From positions 434,001 to 498,000 of the forward strand of contig NZ_JANHOF010000003.1 in assembly GCF_024498075.1 (NCBI RefSeq): a stretch of 64,000 bases of DNA, in the 5' to 3' direction. This document shows, in pieces, positions 1-7,841 of the stretch. The translations under genes were made by a program, and so were the position numbers. The DNA is from Paenibacillus mendelii. GTDB lineage: Bacteria > Bacillota > Bacilli > Paenibacillales > Paenibacillaceae. A model generated the notes under the pieces. That model saw nothing but the letters and a program-made list of their open reading frames with translations, had not been told where the DNA came from and made no database searches. Each line of letters opens with the position of its first letter. Position 1 is the first letter of the stretch.

Positions 1-2
1 GC

Positions 3-293
3 CGTGCATATATGGTAGCCAAGGTAGCGGAGTGGCTTATGCGGGAGTCTCTCCCGATTTGGATCGAGGATTGTCCGAATGTGGGGCCGATTTATTATGA
101 AGGTGCGGACGGCGAGGGGCTCCTCGGGATCATTAGCGGCAATCTAGATGGACTGGATGTGAAGCTTCATACCGATTTGCAAGTATTCGATCTATTTACC
201 GGTGAAGCGATAAACGACTTGTGGATGGATCCGCTCTCTGTCCGATTCTTCCGCACGAAGAAGAGTATGGGAGCGCATAGAGTAATGTCATAG
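3..293 (+). CDS. C-terminal part of an unidentified protein (truncated by window edge)
   Basis: The frame is open from the first bases of the window, so the real start is probably upstream; an in-frame ATG at 12 has no ribosome binding site visible. About 93 residues remain. The sequence alternates short hydrophobic strands with turns (LLGIISGNLDG, LQVFDLFTGE, PLSVRFFRTKK), as in a small beta-sandwich at the end of a larger bacterial enzyme such as a glycosidase. That comparison is impression only; no catalytic motif is present and I do not recognise the family. Confidence 0.55.
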   Translation, partial: RAYMVAKVAEWLMRESLPIWIEDCPNVGPIYYEGADGEGLLGIISGNLDGLDVKLHTDLQVFDLFTGEAINDLWMDPLSVRFFRTKKSMGAHRVMS

Positions 294-317
294 CGTAGAA
301 AGACTCGACTCCAAGAA

Positions 318-357
318 AAACAGGTTCCCAAGACCTTTACGGCAAGGGCTTGGGAAC
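318..357 (-). terminator. Rho-independent terminator of the XRE/zinc-finger gene
   Basis: Stem GTTCCCAAG (324-332) pairs perfectly with CTTGGGAAC (349-357). Read on the minus strand the stem is followed by CCTGTTTTTC, a U-rich tail. It sits just downstream of the leftward gene ending at 392. It may also slow transcription from the rightward gene ending at 293. Confidence 0.7.
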
Positions 358-391
358 ATGAGTGTCTGCTCCCGCCAGGCTCCGTAACCTG

Positions 392-802
392 TCAGCGTGC
401 CTTCTGTTCCCCCTGTCTAATCTGTTCCAAAACATCCCCGCACATTGCGACGCATTCAGAGCATATACACACCCCAGGTCCAGCGATTATACGCCACACC
501 CGGTCTCGATGCTTCCCGCAAAATGAACAGTGCTGCCCTGTACATTTCTGGCTAGTGTGCATTGGAATAGACTCTGGTGAGCCTAATCTAGTCTCGATGC
601 CATAATATAATGAATCAATCGAACAGCTGAACAGCTCGGATAGCTTCGGCAGTAACGTAATGTCAGGTGTCGCCTGTCCAGTCTCCCATTTGGACACGGC
701 TTGAGCTGTAACCCCCAATAAATCCCCTACTTCCTGCTGCGTCCAATTCCTCTCAAGCCTCAGCGTTCTAATATGTTCATTCATCTTATACGTGTCCACC
801 AT
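392..802 (-). CDS. XRE-family regulator fused to a ClpX-type C4 zinc finger
   Basis: From the ATG at 802 the product has 136 residues. Residues 8-68 are a helix-turn-helix of the XRE/Cro type with the recognition-helix signature QAVSKWETG. Residues 92-121 match the zinc-binding domain at the N-terminus of the ClpX unfoldase: C92-x2-C95-x18-C114-x2-C117 with the conserved IAGPGV between the pairs. In ClpX this domain dimerises and docks adaptors and substrates; there is no AAA+ domain here. Inference: a DNA-binding repressor that dimerises through, or is recognised via, a ClpX-like finger. The frame is open to 877, but GGGTGAG before 802 favours the shorter start; an ATG at 784 is a further alternative. 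A 17-bp palindrome lies just upstream at 890-906. Confidence 0.85.
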   Translation of the reverse strand: MVDTYKMNEHIRTLRLERNWTQQEVGDLLGVTAQAVSKWETGQATPDITLLPKLSELFSCSIDSLYYGIETRLGSPESIPMHTSQKCTGQHCSFCGKHRDRVWRIIAGPGVCICSECVAMCGDVLEQIRQGEQKAR

Positions 803-889
803 TACACTCACCCGCCTTCGCAGAGGTTCTATAACACTCATGATGGCATAGAAGCGGTTCATCAACAACCTCGGCAAAGTTGAGAGAAA

Positions 890-906
890 TTCAACCGGCG
901 GTTGAA
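890..906. promoter_or_regulatory. Palindromic operator candidate TTCAACCGGCGGTTGAA
   Basis: The 17-bp sequence has perfect 8-bp arms (TTCAACCG/CGGTTGAA) around one base. It lies upstream of the leftward XRE gene, immediately downstream of a minus-strand TATAAT (915 to 910), so it would overlap the transcription start. A 15/17 match lies upstream of the second XRE gene at 7789-7805. Both proteins share the same recognition-helix core AVSKWE, so a shared operator is the simplest reading (inference). Confidence 0.6.
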
Positions 907-911
907 AGCAT

Positions 912-946
912 TATAGGTTTACGTTTCCAACCTATAGCATTAGAAT
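912..946 (+). promoter_or_regulatory. Promoter with overlapping inverted repeat for the dioxygenase gene
   Basis: TTTACG (918-923), 17 bases and TAGAAT (941-946) make a reasonable sigma-A promoter for the gene at 987. An inverted repeat TATAGGTT (912-919) N9 AACCTATA (929-936) straddles the -35 and spacer, a position suited to a repressor. The regulator is not identified. Confidence 0.5.
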
Positions 947-986
947 GAGGGTAAGCTTGTGAACCTAATTAAGTGGAGGTGTAATT

Positions 987-1745
987 ATGAACTTGCTTAC
1001 TTACGAACAGAAAAAATCCATGCTGGATAACGGGTATATTCATGTACCCGGCGTGGTTCCGGGAATTATGGTGGATCAGGCATTGCGCCATATTAATCAT
1101 TCGCTTGGACAAGGAATGAGTGCCGAAGATCTAATCAAATTTCGGTCCCAATCCTACTGTCCGGAGCTTCAAGGAAAAGAAGTGATTACGGATCTGTTTA
1201 ATAAAACACCTGTCAAGGATATGGTGGCGTCTCTGATCGGAGAAGGAAAGTCATACCCGATTAAGGACGGGCAAATTGCACTGCGCTTTCCCACGATGCA
1301 GGATCCGCCGCCAGCGCCAAGTCCCCACCTGGACGGAATGTACACGCCGACCAATGGCGTACCCAAAGGAACGATTGGCAATTTTACGATGTTAGTCGGC
1401 GTGCTGTTAAGTCCGGTCCGGCAATCCTACGCGGGTAACTTCACCGTATGGCCAGGCACGCACCGTTTGTATGAACAATATTTTCGAGAGCATGGACCCG
1501 AGGCGCTGTTGAATGGGATGCCTCCGGTATCCATGCCCCAGCCGCTCCAGACGACAGGAGAGCCGGGGGATGTCTTCCTCGTTCACTACCAGCTGGGCCA
1601 CGCAGCTGCTTCCAATTTGGCTTCATTAACGCGTTATGCACTATTTTTCCGGGTGAAGCATGTGGAGGTACAGCAGGATTGGAAAGCGCCGATGACGGAT
1701 ATTTGGCTGCATTGGCCGGGTATTCGAGACATAATGGGCGAATGA
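987..1745 (+). CDS. Phytanoyl-CoA dioxygenase (PhyH) family protein
   Basis: A 252-residue Fe(II)/2-oxoglutarate-dependent oxygenase-like protein. The facial-triad motif H114-x-D116 (SPHLDG) is present, with a distal His about 90 residues later (H200 or H205 in VHYQLGHAA) and R216 as candidate 2-oxoglutarate ligand. Families of this kind hydroxylate small aliphatic or antibiotic substrates; the substrate here cannot be read from sequence. GGAGGTG precedes the ATG at a good distance. It is followed after 61 bp by an SDR gene in the same direction, suggesting a two-gene oxidation unit. The divergent XRE gene and the operator-like repeats between them suggest local control. Confidence 0.85.
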   Translation: MNLLTYEQKKSMLDNGYIHVPGVVPGIMVDQALRHINHSLGQGMSAEDLIKFRSQSYCPELQGKEVITDLFNKTPVKDMVASLIGEGKSYPIKDGQIALRFPTMQDPPPAPSPHLDGMYTPTNGVPKGTIGNFTMLVGVLLSPVRQSYAGNFTVWPGTHRLYEQYFREHGPEALLNGMPPVSMPQPLQTTGEPGDVFLVHYQLGHAAASNLASLTRYALFFRVKHVEVQQDWKAPMTDIWLHWPGIRDIMGE

Positions 1746-1806
1746 TACAGGTATAAGAGAGCCGGGTATAATAAATAAGGGTATACAACATGAGGAGGAG
1801 ACGAGC

Positions 1807-2589
1807 ATGGAACTCGGAGTGAAAGGCAAGACAGCTATTATTACAGGCGGAAGCAAAGGCATCGGTCTTGCCACAGCGCTCGCTCTTGCGTCTGAAGGGG
1901 CTCAAGTAGCTCTGGTGGCACGCGGTATGGAGTCATTAAGCAAAGCGGCGGAGCTGATCGCAGAAAAGACCGGAGCCGAGGCACTGATTATCCAAGCCGA
2001 TGTGACGTCAGAGGAGGATGTTCGTCGTGCGGTGTCTCAGACAGTCGAACGCTTTGGCGGTGTACATATTCTCGTGAATAATGCGGGGACATCCGCTGCG
2101 CGGCCCTTCGAGGAGGTGGGGGCGGATGCATGGGATGCGGATCTGGATTTGAAGCTGTATGGCGCCATCCATTTTTCGCGTTTAGTTGTACCCCACATGC
2201 GTAAGAACGGAGGAGGCGCCATCGTCAACGTGACGGCAATCGGCGGGAAGGCACCATCTGCATCTTCGCTGCCGACCTCTGTCAGCCGCGCAGCTGGGTT
2301 GGCGCTGACCAAGGCGATGAGCCATGATTTGGCTTCATCCAATATTCGGGTGAATGCGGTCTGTATTGGATTAATTCGCAGCGATCAGATTGAACGAATG
2401 TGGCAATCCAGCGCTCCGGAGCTGACCTGGGAACAATTCGAAGTAGATCCGAAGTTCGGTATTCCGCTAGGCCGGATTGGACGAACAGAAGAGGCGGCGA
2501 AGGTCATATCGTTCCTCGTTTCTGAGGCGGCCTCCTATGTGACGGGAACCTCCGTTAATATCGATGGCGGCAAGTCAGCTGTGCTGTAG
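1807..2589 (+). CDS. SDR-family oxidoreductase with substituted catalytic residues
   Basis: A 260-residue Rossmann protein of the short-chain dehydrogenase superfamily, most like 3-oxoacyl-ACP-reductase relatives. The nucleotide-binding TGGSKGIG (residues 13-20) and NNAG (91-94) are normal. The usual Tyr-x3-Lys is replaced: the aligned segment reads P-T157-S-V-S-R161, and the catalytic Ser position reads T/A in NVTAIGG (141-147). A subgroup of SDR proteins with an imperfect catalytic tetrad is known, so this may be a family trait rather than decay. The ATG follows GAGGAGGAG. It is probably cotranscribed with the upstream dioxygenase and ends at a strong terminator. Confidence 0.88.
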   Translation: MELGVKGKTAIITGGSKGIGLATALALASEGAQVALVARGMESLSKAAELIAEKTGAEALIIQADVTSEEDVRRAVSQTVERFGGVHILVNNAGTSAARPFEEVGADAWDADLDLKLYGAIHFSRLVVPHMRKNGGGAIVNVTAIGGKAPSASSLPTSVSRAAGLALTKAMSHDLASSNIRVNAVCIGLIRSDQIERMWQSSAPELTWEQFEVDPKFGIPLGRIGRTEEAAKVISFLVSEAASYVTGTSVNIDGGKSAVL

Positions 2590-2604
2590 TTGGAGTGAAA
2601 TAGC

Positions 2605-2653
2605 AGAAGGCTTCTCCTCTACGTGCGATGAACGGTGGAGAAGCCTTCTTTTT
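2605..2653 (+). terminator. Rho-independent terminator after the SDR gene
   Basis: A perfect 13-bp stem, AGAAGGCTTCTCC (2605-2617) with its complement at 2637-2649, is followed by a run of T (2648-2653). Confidence 0.9.
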
Positions 2654-2710
2654 GCTGGGATGGCTTGCGACTGCAAGAAGGCTGGACGGGTAATAGAAGG
2701 GGGATTAGCC

Positions 2711-3265
2711 TTGGGAAGGTACACAGCAGGGATTCTCGCATTGGCAATGATCGCTGTCGTTGCATTGCTGGCTGGCTGTTCGAATCATGAAGCGGGCGAA
2801 TACGGGCGTGTAAGCGCAGCGGATGAAAGCGAGCTTCGAAACCGCACATACATTGATGTCCCGTATGATCAGCTGCTGTACACGAAGACATCCGCTGCGT
2901 TCTCGTGGGAACAGGACGAATCGGGGAAGGAAATCGGCCAAGATATTCGAGATCAGTATGGCAAGCTGAAGAATGCGGCTCCAGGCGGGTTTATCGTCAA
3001 GGAGACGGCTAATGAATATTACATATGTATAAGCGCGGAGGAGAAGTCATCTTCCCAAGAAGGGTTCAGCATTCAATCCCTTTCTTTATTAAATGATGAT
3101 GAGCGTGCAGTTGAATCACTAATCATTCAAATTGAGCCGACAAAGAATGAACAAGTATCGGGTCCCGATGCGGGCAAGGTATTTGTGACATCACTTGTTA
3201 GCATAGCCAAGAAGGATTTGCCCATGGATGCGAATATTAATGAAATCTCGATGACAGGCAGCTAG
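2711..3265 (+). CDS. Putative lipoprotein of unknown function
   Basis: The frame is open from 2564, but the stretch before 2711 contains the terminator of the previous gene. A TTG at 2711 preceded by AGAAGGGGG gives a 184-residue product with a lipoprotein signal: hydrophobic segment 8-21 and lipobox L20-A-G-C23. The remaining ~160 residues are polar and soluble, with no motif I recognise. It would be diacylglycerol-anchored on the outer face of the membrane. It lies 19 bp upstream of the YdbS-like gene and may be cotranscribed with it. Confidence 0.75.
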   Translation: MGRYTAGILALAMIAVVALLAGCSNHEAGEYGRVSAADESELRNRTYIDVPYDQLLYTKTSAAFSWEQDESGKEIGQDIRDQYGKLKNAAPGGFIVKETANEYYICISAEEKSSSQEGFSIQSLSLLNDDERAVESLIIQIEPTKNEQVSGPDAGKVFVTSLVSIAKKDLPMDANINEISMTGS

Positions 3266-3284
3266 GCGAACAGCACGTAGGGGG

Positions 3285-3779
3285 ATGAATGTAAGAATGG
3301 AGAATGAACGCTTGACTAGGCGGATCGACGAGAAAGCGCTGCGTGCATGGCGTCTGTCCGGATGGATATCAACGGGTGTCTATGCCGTCATCACGGTGGC
3401 TCTGTTGGTGGTGACACTGAAGTTCGATTGGCCGATATGGATTCCTGTGCTCGTCTTTATATTGGCCTGCATAGGCGCTTATTTGGAGGTCAATCTGATG
3501 CCTAGACTCAGGTATAAGCAGTGGCGTTACGCGATTACCGAGCATGAGATCGAGCTTCAGCACGGCATCTATTTCCGCAAACGCACGCTTATCCCGATGA
3601 TACGCGTCCAGCATGTCGACTCCAAGCAGGGACCGATTCTGCGCGCATTTGGTCTGGCTACCGTTACCTTCTCGACCGCAGCGGGCAGCCACGAGATTCC
3701 GGCGCTGACAGAGGGCAGAGCAGACGAGGTTCGCCGGCAAATTGCGCAGCTAGCGAGGTTATCCGATGAAGAAATCTGA
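3285..3779 (+). CDS. YdbS-like PH domain-containing membrane protein
   Basis: A 164-residue protein with two adjacent membrane segments (about residues 25-45 and 49-68) followed by one bacterial PH-like (bPH2) domain; the core Y-A-I-T-E-H-E-I-E-L-Q and R-V-Q-H-V-D motifs are typical. It overlaps the next gene by 14 bp, which indicates translational coupling. In Bacillus subtilis the equivalent pair is ydbS-ydbT, linked to resistance to antimicrobial compounds of related bacilli (family knowledge). The two products probably form a membrane complex. Confidence 0.85.
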   Translation: MNVRMENERLTRRIDEKALRAWRLSGWISTGVYAVITVALLVVTLKFDWPIWIPVLVFILACIGAYLEVNLMPRLRYKQWRYAITEHEIELQHGIYFRKRTLIPMIRVQHVDSKQGPILRAFGLATVTFSTAAGSHEIPALTEGRADEVRRQIAQLARLSDEEI

Positions 3780-5316
3780 GGAAGGGGTTCAGGGTGGAAA
3801 GCATCGCTTACATCCTGTTTCATTGGTGTTTTTCATCGCCAAGACGGCTAAAGACCTTGTCTACCCGCTGATTGCCTTCTTGGTTTCAACGGTCTTTCGG
3901 GATGGAGTCAACTGGCTGTGGGTAGCGGGTGGGGCGGGCTTGTTCTTACTGCTGCTGTTCCTGTTAGCTTGGCTGAACTGGTACCGCTTCGTCTACGTAA
4001 TAGATCGGGGCTCGTTGCTCGTCGAGCACGGCATCTGGGTGCGGAAGAAAGTGTGGATTTCGGGGGACCGTGTCCAGTCTGTCGATTCAACGGCAGGTCT
4101 TCTCCACCGGCCATTCGGCTTGGTTAAGCTGCAGGTGGAGACTGCGGGCGGCAAGAAACCGGAAGCCATTCTGACCGCGATCCCGATTGCGGAGGCCGAG
4201 AGAATTCGCTTGGCATTGACTTCACGCAAACCGGGGGTAATCACAGAAGAGCCAAGCATGGACCTCGCGATGGAGCCAAACAGCGGGCAAGAGAATCAAG
4301 GAGAGCAGGCGGCAGGTTCGTTAACCGTCCATGGGAATGCTTCTGCTGCGAGGGTTCCCGCAGAAGAACCTATCAAGGCCAAAGCCATACTGCCGATGAA
4401 GGATTTACTGATCTACAGTTCGACCTCAGGGCAAATTGGGATTGTGCTGGCTTTGCTCGGAACTGGATTTTCTCAGCTGGATAATATTCTGAAAAACTTC
4501 AATGTGTGGGAAGAGCTGGAACATTACTTAGGCGCAACCTGGTATGTGTGGGGGGCAATTATCGTATTGATTTTGGCCTGGCTGTTCGCCTTTCTCGGAA
4601 CGGTGCTGACCGAATACGGATTTACGCTTAAACTTGAGGACGATAAGCTTATTATCGAACGGGGGCTGCTTGAGCGCAAGCAGGTGACGATCTCGCTTGA
4701 TCGCATACAAGCGATCCATCTGGTCGAGAACGCGCTTCGGCGACCGTTTGGCCTAGTCAGCGTGCGTGTCGTAACTGCTGGTTACAGTGGAGGCAAGGAG
4801 GGGCAGACCGGACTGATGTTTCCCATCGTCCGTGCGGTAGAGCTGGAAGGGTTTCTGCAGCAGTTCGCACCGAAGTTCAGCGTACCTGCGGATTGGACGC
4901 CTCTTGAGCCGCGGGCGCTGCGCAGTTATTTATTCATACCGGTGCTGATAACCGCTGCAATGGCTATACTGGCAATGGTGTTGATTCCGTACCGGCTTGG
5001 CTGGATCGCATGGATTCTTCCTCTCGTGACGGCATGCTGGTGCTGGCTGAGCTTCAAGCAGGCGGGATGGTCGACCGGTGACCGGCAGATCGCCATCCGC
5101 TACGGCGGTCTCTCCCGGCAGCGTGCGCTCATTCCAAGGCAGCGCATTCAGTGGCATGAGGTGACTCAATCCCCCATACAGGCAAGGCGTGAATTGGCAA
5201 CGCTGCGAGTGGCGCTCACATCAGGTGCTGCACGCTCCCTGTTCAGCGTACGACACGCTTCTGCCAGCGCTGCACATCATTTATCGACTTGGATTTCTAC
5301 ACGTAAGGGGAAATAG
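3766..5316 (+). CDS. YdbT-like protein with three PH-like domains
   Basis: A 516-residue membrane protein built from three repeats of a membrane hairpin followed by a bPH2 domain. The conserved Arg/Val-Gln-x-Val/Ile core appears as DRVQSVDS, DRIQAIHLVEN and QRIQWHEVTQ. A charged linker of about 60 residues (about 155-210) separates the first and second units. It overlaps the upstream ydbS-like gene. The role in B. subtilis is protection against membrane-active compounds; here the role is inferred from the family and pairing. Confidence 0.87.
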   Translation: MKKSEEGVQGGKHRLHPVSLVFFIAKTAKDLVYPLIAFLVSTVFRDGVNWLWVAGGAGLFLLLLFLLAWLNWYRFVYVIDRGSLLVEHGIWVRKKVWISGDRVQSVDSTAGLLHRPFGLVKLQVETAGGKKPEAILTAIPIAEAERIRLALTSRKPGVITEEPSMDLAMEPNSGQENQGEQAAGSLTVHGNASAARVPAEEPIKAKAILPMKDLLIYSSTSGQIGIVLALLGTGFSQLDNILKNFNVWEELEHYLGATWYVWGAIIVLILAWLFAFLGTVLTEYGFTLKLEDDKLIIERGLLERKQVTISLDRIQAIHLVENALRRPFGLVSVRVVTAGYSGGKEGQTGLMFPIVRAVELEGFLQQFAPKFSVPADWTPLEPRALRSYLFIPVLITAAMAILAMVLIPYRLGWIAWILPLVTACWCWLSFKQAGWSTGDRQIAIRYGGLSRQRALIPRQRIQWHEVTQSPIQARRELATLRVALTSGAARSLFSVRHASASAAHHLSTWISTRKGK

Positions 5317-5346
5317 CCGAGGAGCTGGAATACGTTACGGAGAAAA

Positions 5347-5387
5347 GGGAGGCTGTCCGCAAGCGCTAATGCGGGCAGCCTCCTTTC
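5347..5387. terminator. Bidirectional terminator between converging genes
   Basis: GGAGGCTGTCCGC (5348-5360) pairs with GCGGGCAGCCTCC (5371-5383) with one G-T mismatch. TTT follows on the plus strand and a T-rich tail follows on the minus strand, so it can serve both the ydbT-like gene and the leftward LamG gene. Confidence 0.8.
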
Positions 5388-5417
5388 CCATTGTATGACT
5401 CCAGCAATGGAAGGGAA

Positions 5418-6584
5418 TTATGCTTCCTTACTGTTGCGATAAGCTTCGAGCAAGGCTTCGACGGAGATGCCGTCGATCGTCATTCCTTGCAGACTGCAGC
5501 TCTGAATCGAGACGCCGCGCAGGTTGCAGTCCCGGATTTCACTGCCATGAAGGTCGCAATTCTCGAAGAGCAGCGGCCTCTGCTGACTGCCTTCCACATA
5601 GGCAGGGTGGCCCTTCGGAGGCAAGCCGATATTATGTATGTATGCGCCGCCCAATTGAGCGCCATCGATTTCGAGATCGCTTAGATTGGCATCGCTGATT
5701 TTACTTTCACTGAAGTCCACGTTGTGAATTCGCGTCCGGTGAAGGTCGACACATTCCATCGATAAGCCCGGTAGCGATACTTCGTGGAATTTCATAGATT
5801 CGGCACGGCAATTCACGAATACGGAGTAAGCAATGTTGGAGTTCTCTACCCATAGCTTCTGATTGGGGTCCCGCTTATGCTTCAATTCGACCTGCTCGGA
5901 TCCGGTCTTAGCCTGTTGAGAGGCAGCGACCAGCTTGGGATTGCTCCAACCATTCTCCGTATAAAGAGCGACAATCTCATCATCCGTAATCGGCCGGTCA
6001 TAGATCCGGATATCATCGATCGCTCCCCGGAAGAAGAAGTAGGGCTCGTCTGTTGCTTTGCGTCCGATATAGAGCGGCTCATCATCGCTTGGCTCGAAGC
6101 CTCCCGTCTTCTCGGACATAAGAATGCCATTCCGGTAAAGCTTGTGCTTGCTTCCGTCATATACGGCTGCATAGTGATTCCATAGACCGGGGTTTACCGG
6201 CTCCTGAACGAATACTTCATCAGCTTGAAAGAAGCGGTGCCATGTCACCTGCTGCTGATGAGTACTGAGCTGGAACACGCGCCGTTCGTGATGGCCGTCC
6301 TGTGAAACGATCGCATTGTTCCAGCCGCTTAGGCTTGCATCGCGTCCGTAACGGGCCCAGACGGAGAGGGAGAAGGCTTCCCGGTTTAGTTTGGGTGCGG
6401 GCTGGACCACGATGTAATCGTTGATTCCGTTAAACTCATACGCGCCATCCGGATTGCCGAACCGATCGGCAGCCGGAACAGCACCATGCACTTGCCCTTC
6501 GTAAATTCCGGTATTGCCCGTGTCTCTGCATCCATCTTGAAATAAGTATTCGGCGATTAGCCCATTACGCAAGGAGTCGGCCAT
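5418..6584 (-). CDS. LamG-domain protein with C-terminal pentapeptide-like repeats
   Basis: A 388-residue protein with no signal peptide. Residues about 8-215 form a concanavalin-A-like LamG/laminin-G-3 jelly roll (GAYEFNGINDYI, FSLSVWARYG, FRGAIDDIRIYDRPITDDEI). After a linker, residues about 255-375 contain irregular pentapeptide-like units (VDLHRTRIHNVDFSESKISDA... and FENCDLHGSEIRDCNLRGV...), which usually build a right-handed beta-helix. AGGAGG lies ahead of the ATG. LamG domains bind glycans or proteins; the combination with a quadrilateral helix looks like a structural or binding protein. Export is not evident. It stands alone between terminators. Confidence 0.85.
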   Translation of the reverse strand: MADSLRNGLIAEYLFQDGCRDTGNTGIYEGQVHGAVPAADRFGNPDGAYEFNGINDYIVVQPAPKLNREAFSLSVWARYGRDASLSGWNNAIVSQDGHHERRVFQLSTHQQQVTWHRFFQADEVFVQEPVNPGLWNHYAAVYDGSKHKLYRNGILMSEKTGGFEPSDDEPLYIGRKATDEPYFFFRGAIDDIRIYDRPITDDEIVALYTENGWSNPKLVAASQQAKTGSEQVELKHKRDPNQKLWVENSNIAYSVFVNCRAESMKFHEVSLPGLSMECVDLHRTRIHNVDFSESKISDANLSDLEIDGAQLGGAYIHNIGLPPKGHPAYVEGSQQRPLLFENCDLHGSEIRDCNLRGVSIQSCSLQGMTIDGISVEALLEAYRNSKEA

Positions 6585-6700
6585 AGTATGTTATTACCTC
6601 CTAATATGGATAATAATAGAATATTAGTCTCATTATATCAAACGTATGTTCGTGTGTAAATATATGGGATGGAGTTAATTCATTATCCGGCAATTATAAT

Positions 6701-6747
6701 AAACAAGTGGTGGCGCACGGGTTATTCCCTTGCACCACCACTTGTTT
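6701..6747 (-). terminator. Terminator downstream of the LAPF-repeat regulator
   Basis: AAACAAGTGGTGG (6701-6713) pairs perfectly with CCACCACTTGTTT (6735-6747). On the minus strand it is followed by an A/T-rich ATTATAATTG, so it most likely ends the leftward XRE transcript. Confidence 0.65.
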
Positions 6748-6806
6748 GTGTAGATCTCAATATAACCGCACGGCCATCTATGAAGTAGTTTCAGCAGGTG
6801 GTCTTT

Positions 6807-7661
6807 TTAGAATTGGAGAACGAGCTTGTTCAGCTGCTCCTGCGGCAGGAAGGGTGCTAATCCCGGCAAAACCGCAGGGGACAATGAGCCTGGCTCGATT
6901 CGTTCGATGACTTGCAGCAATGCGGTCGGTTCAAGAAACGGCGCGAGTCCGACGATTGTCCAAGGATCGGGGGCTCCACCCGACACTTGCAGAATAAGCT
7001 GGGATAGCGTATGGCGTTCAACGAATGGGGCAAGTGCCGACAGGTCATCCCAGCCTATGCTGTCTCCTACTGCATGCATCAGCAGCCGTTCAAGCAGATC
7101 CTTGCCCAGGAAAGGGGCAATGCCGGTGATATCTCTGATGGGTATAGGGCCGTCCATCTTGCCTGCCAGTCGCTCTAGTGCAGGTCTTCCTGCAAAAGGG
7201 GCCAGCGCACTTAAAGCAGATACGCTTGGATCACCTTCGATCTGATCCATCATAGATTCTAATATTTCTTGACTTAGAAACGGCGCGAGACTGATCACAT
7301 GATCCCAGGTCAGCTGCTGCCGTACAGCTGAGTTCCCGTTCAGTCCCGAAGAAGAATCTGAAGATTCAGCTGATAACGGGACGGGAGGAGCGGCTGATTC
7401 TCCGGAGGATACCGCGGAACCGGGGATATCCGCATGACCTTCATCATTGCCTGCCATCTCGCCGTTCAACAGCTCATCGACGGTTGTTTCCAGCAGCTTG
7501 GCTAGGCCTGGCAGCATGCCGATATCCGGGAGCGATTCGCCGCGCTCCCATTTGGACACAGCCTGATGGCTGACGCTCAACAGCATGGCTAGCTCCGCTT
7601 GTGTATAGTCCCGATTCTTTCTCCGTTCCGAGATGAAAGCTCCGATTTTTCGTACATCCAT
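6807..7661 (-). CDS. XRE-family regulator with six LAPF tandem repeats
   Basis: A 284-residue protein. Residues 1-67 are an XRE helix-turn-helix (recognition helix HQAVSKWERG, dimer tail LPDIGML). A Ser/Pro-rich linker runs from about 68 to 115. Residues 118-284 hold six repeats of 28-29 residues, each with [LI]-A-P-F at 125, 153, 181, 210, 239 and 268 followed by an amphipathic helix. The array resembles an alpha-solenoid for peptide or protein recognition; that role is inference. Four TTCAAC-type half-sites lie between it and the upstream gene, suggesting autoregulation. Confidence 0.85.
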   Translation of the reverse strand: MDVRKIGAFISERRKNRDYTQAELAMLLSVSHQAVSKWERGESLPDIGMLPGLAKLLETTVDELLNGEMAGNDEGHADIPGSAVSSGESAAPPVPLSAESSDSSSGLNGNSAVRQQLTWDHVISLAPFLSQEILESMMDQIEGDPSVSALSALAPFAGRPALERLAGKMDGPIPIRDITGIAPFLGKDLLERLLMHAVGDSIGWDDLSALAPFVERHTLSQLILQVSGGAPDPWTIVGLAPFLEPTALLQVIERIEPGSLSPAVLPGLAPFLPQEQLNKLVLQF

Positions 7662-7713
7662 TTAGGCGTTGCCTCCTAAGAATGATTTTGCAAAACCGCG
7701 CGATTTGCTGCTT

Positions 7714-7805
7714 TCAACGTAACATAGGAGACTTGCGCAGCCAATCAGCCGTTAGTTGAATACATGCCTGCTGCGCTTCAACCGACGATTCAACCAGCGG
7801 TTGAG
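7714..7805. promoter_or_regulatory. Cluster of TTCAAC operator half-sites upstream of the LAPF regulator
   Basis: TTCAACCAGCGGTTGAG (7789-7805) differs from the 890-906 palindrome at two of 17 positions. Additional half-sites are TTCAACCG (7777-7784), AGTTGAA (7754-7760) and TTCAACG (near 7714). I could not place a convincing promoter in this 180-bp gap. Confidence 0.5.
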
Positions 7806-7841
7806 GATCTGCCTTCCCGGAACTTGAACAGCTGTTATTCC

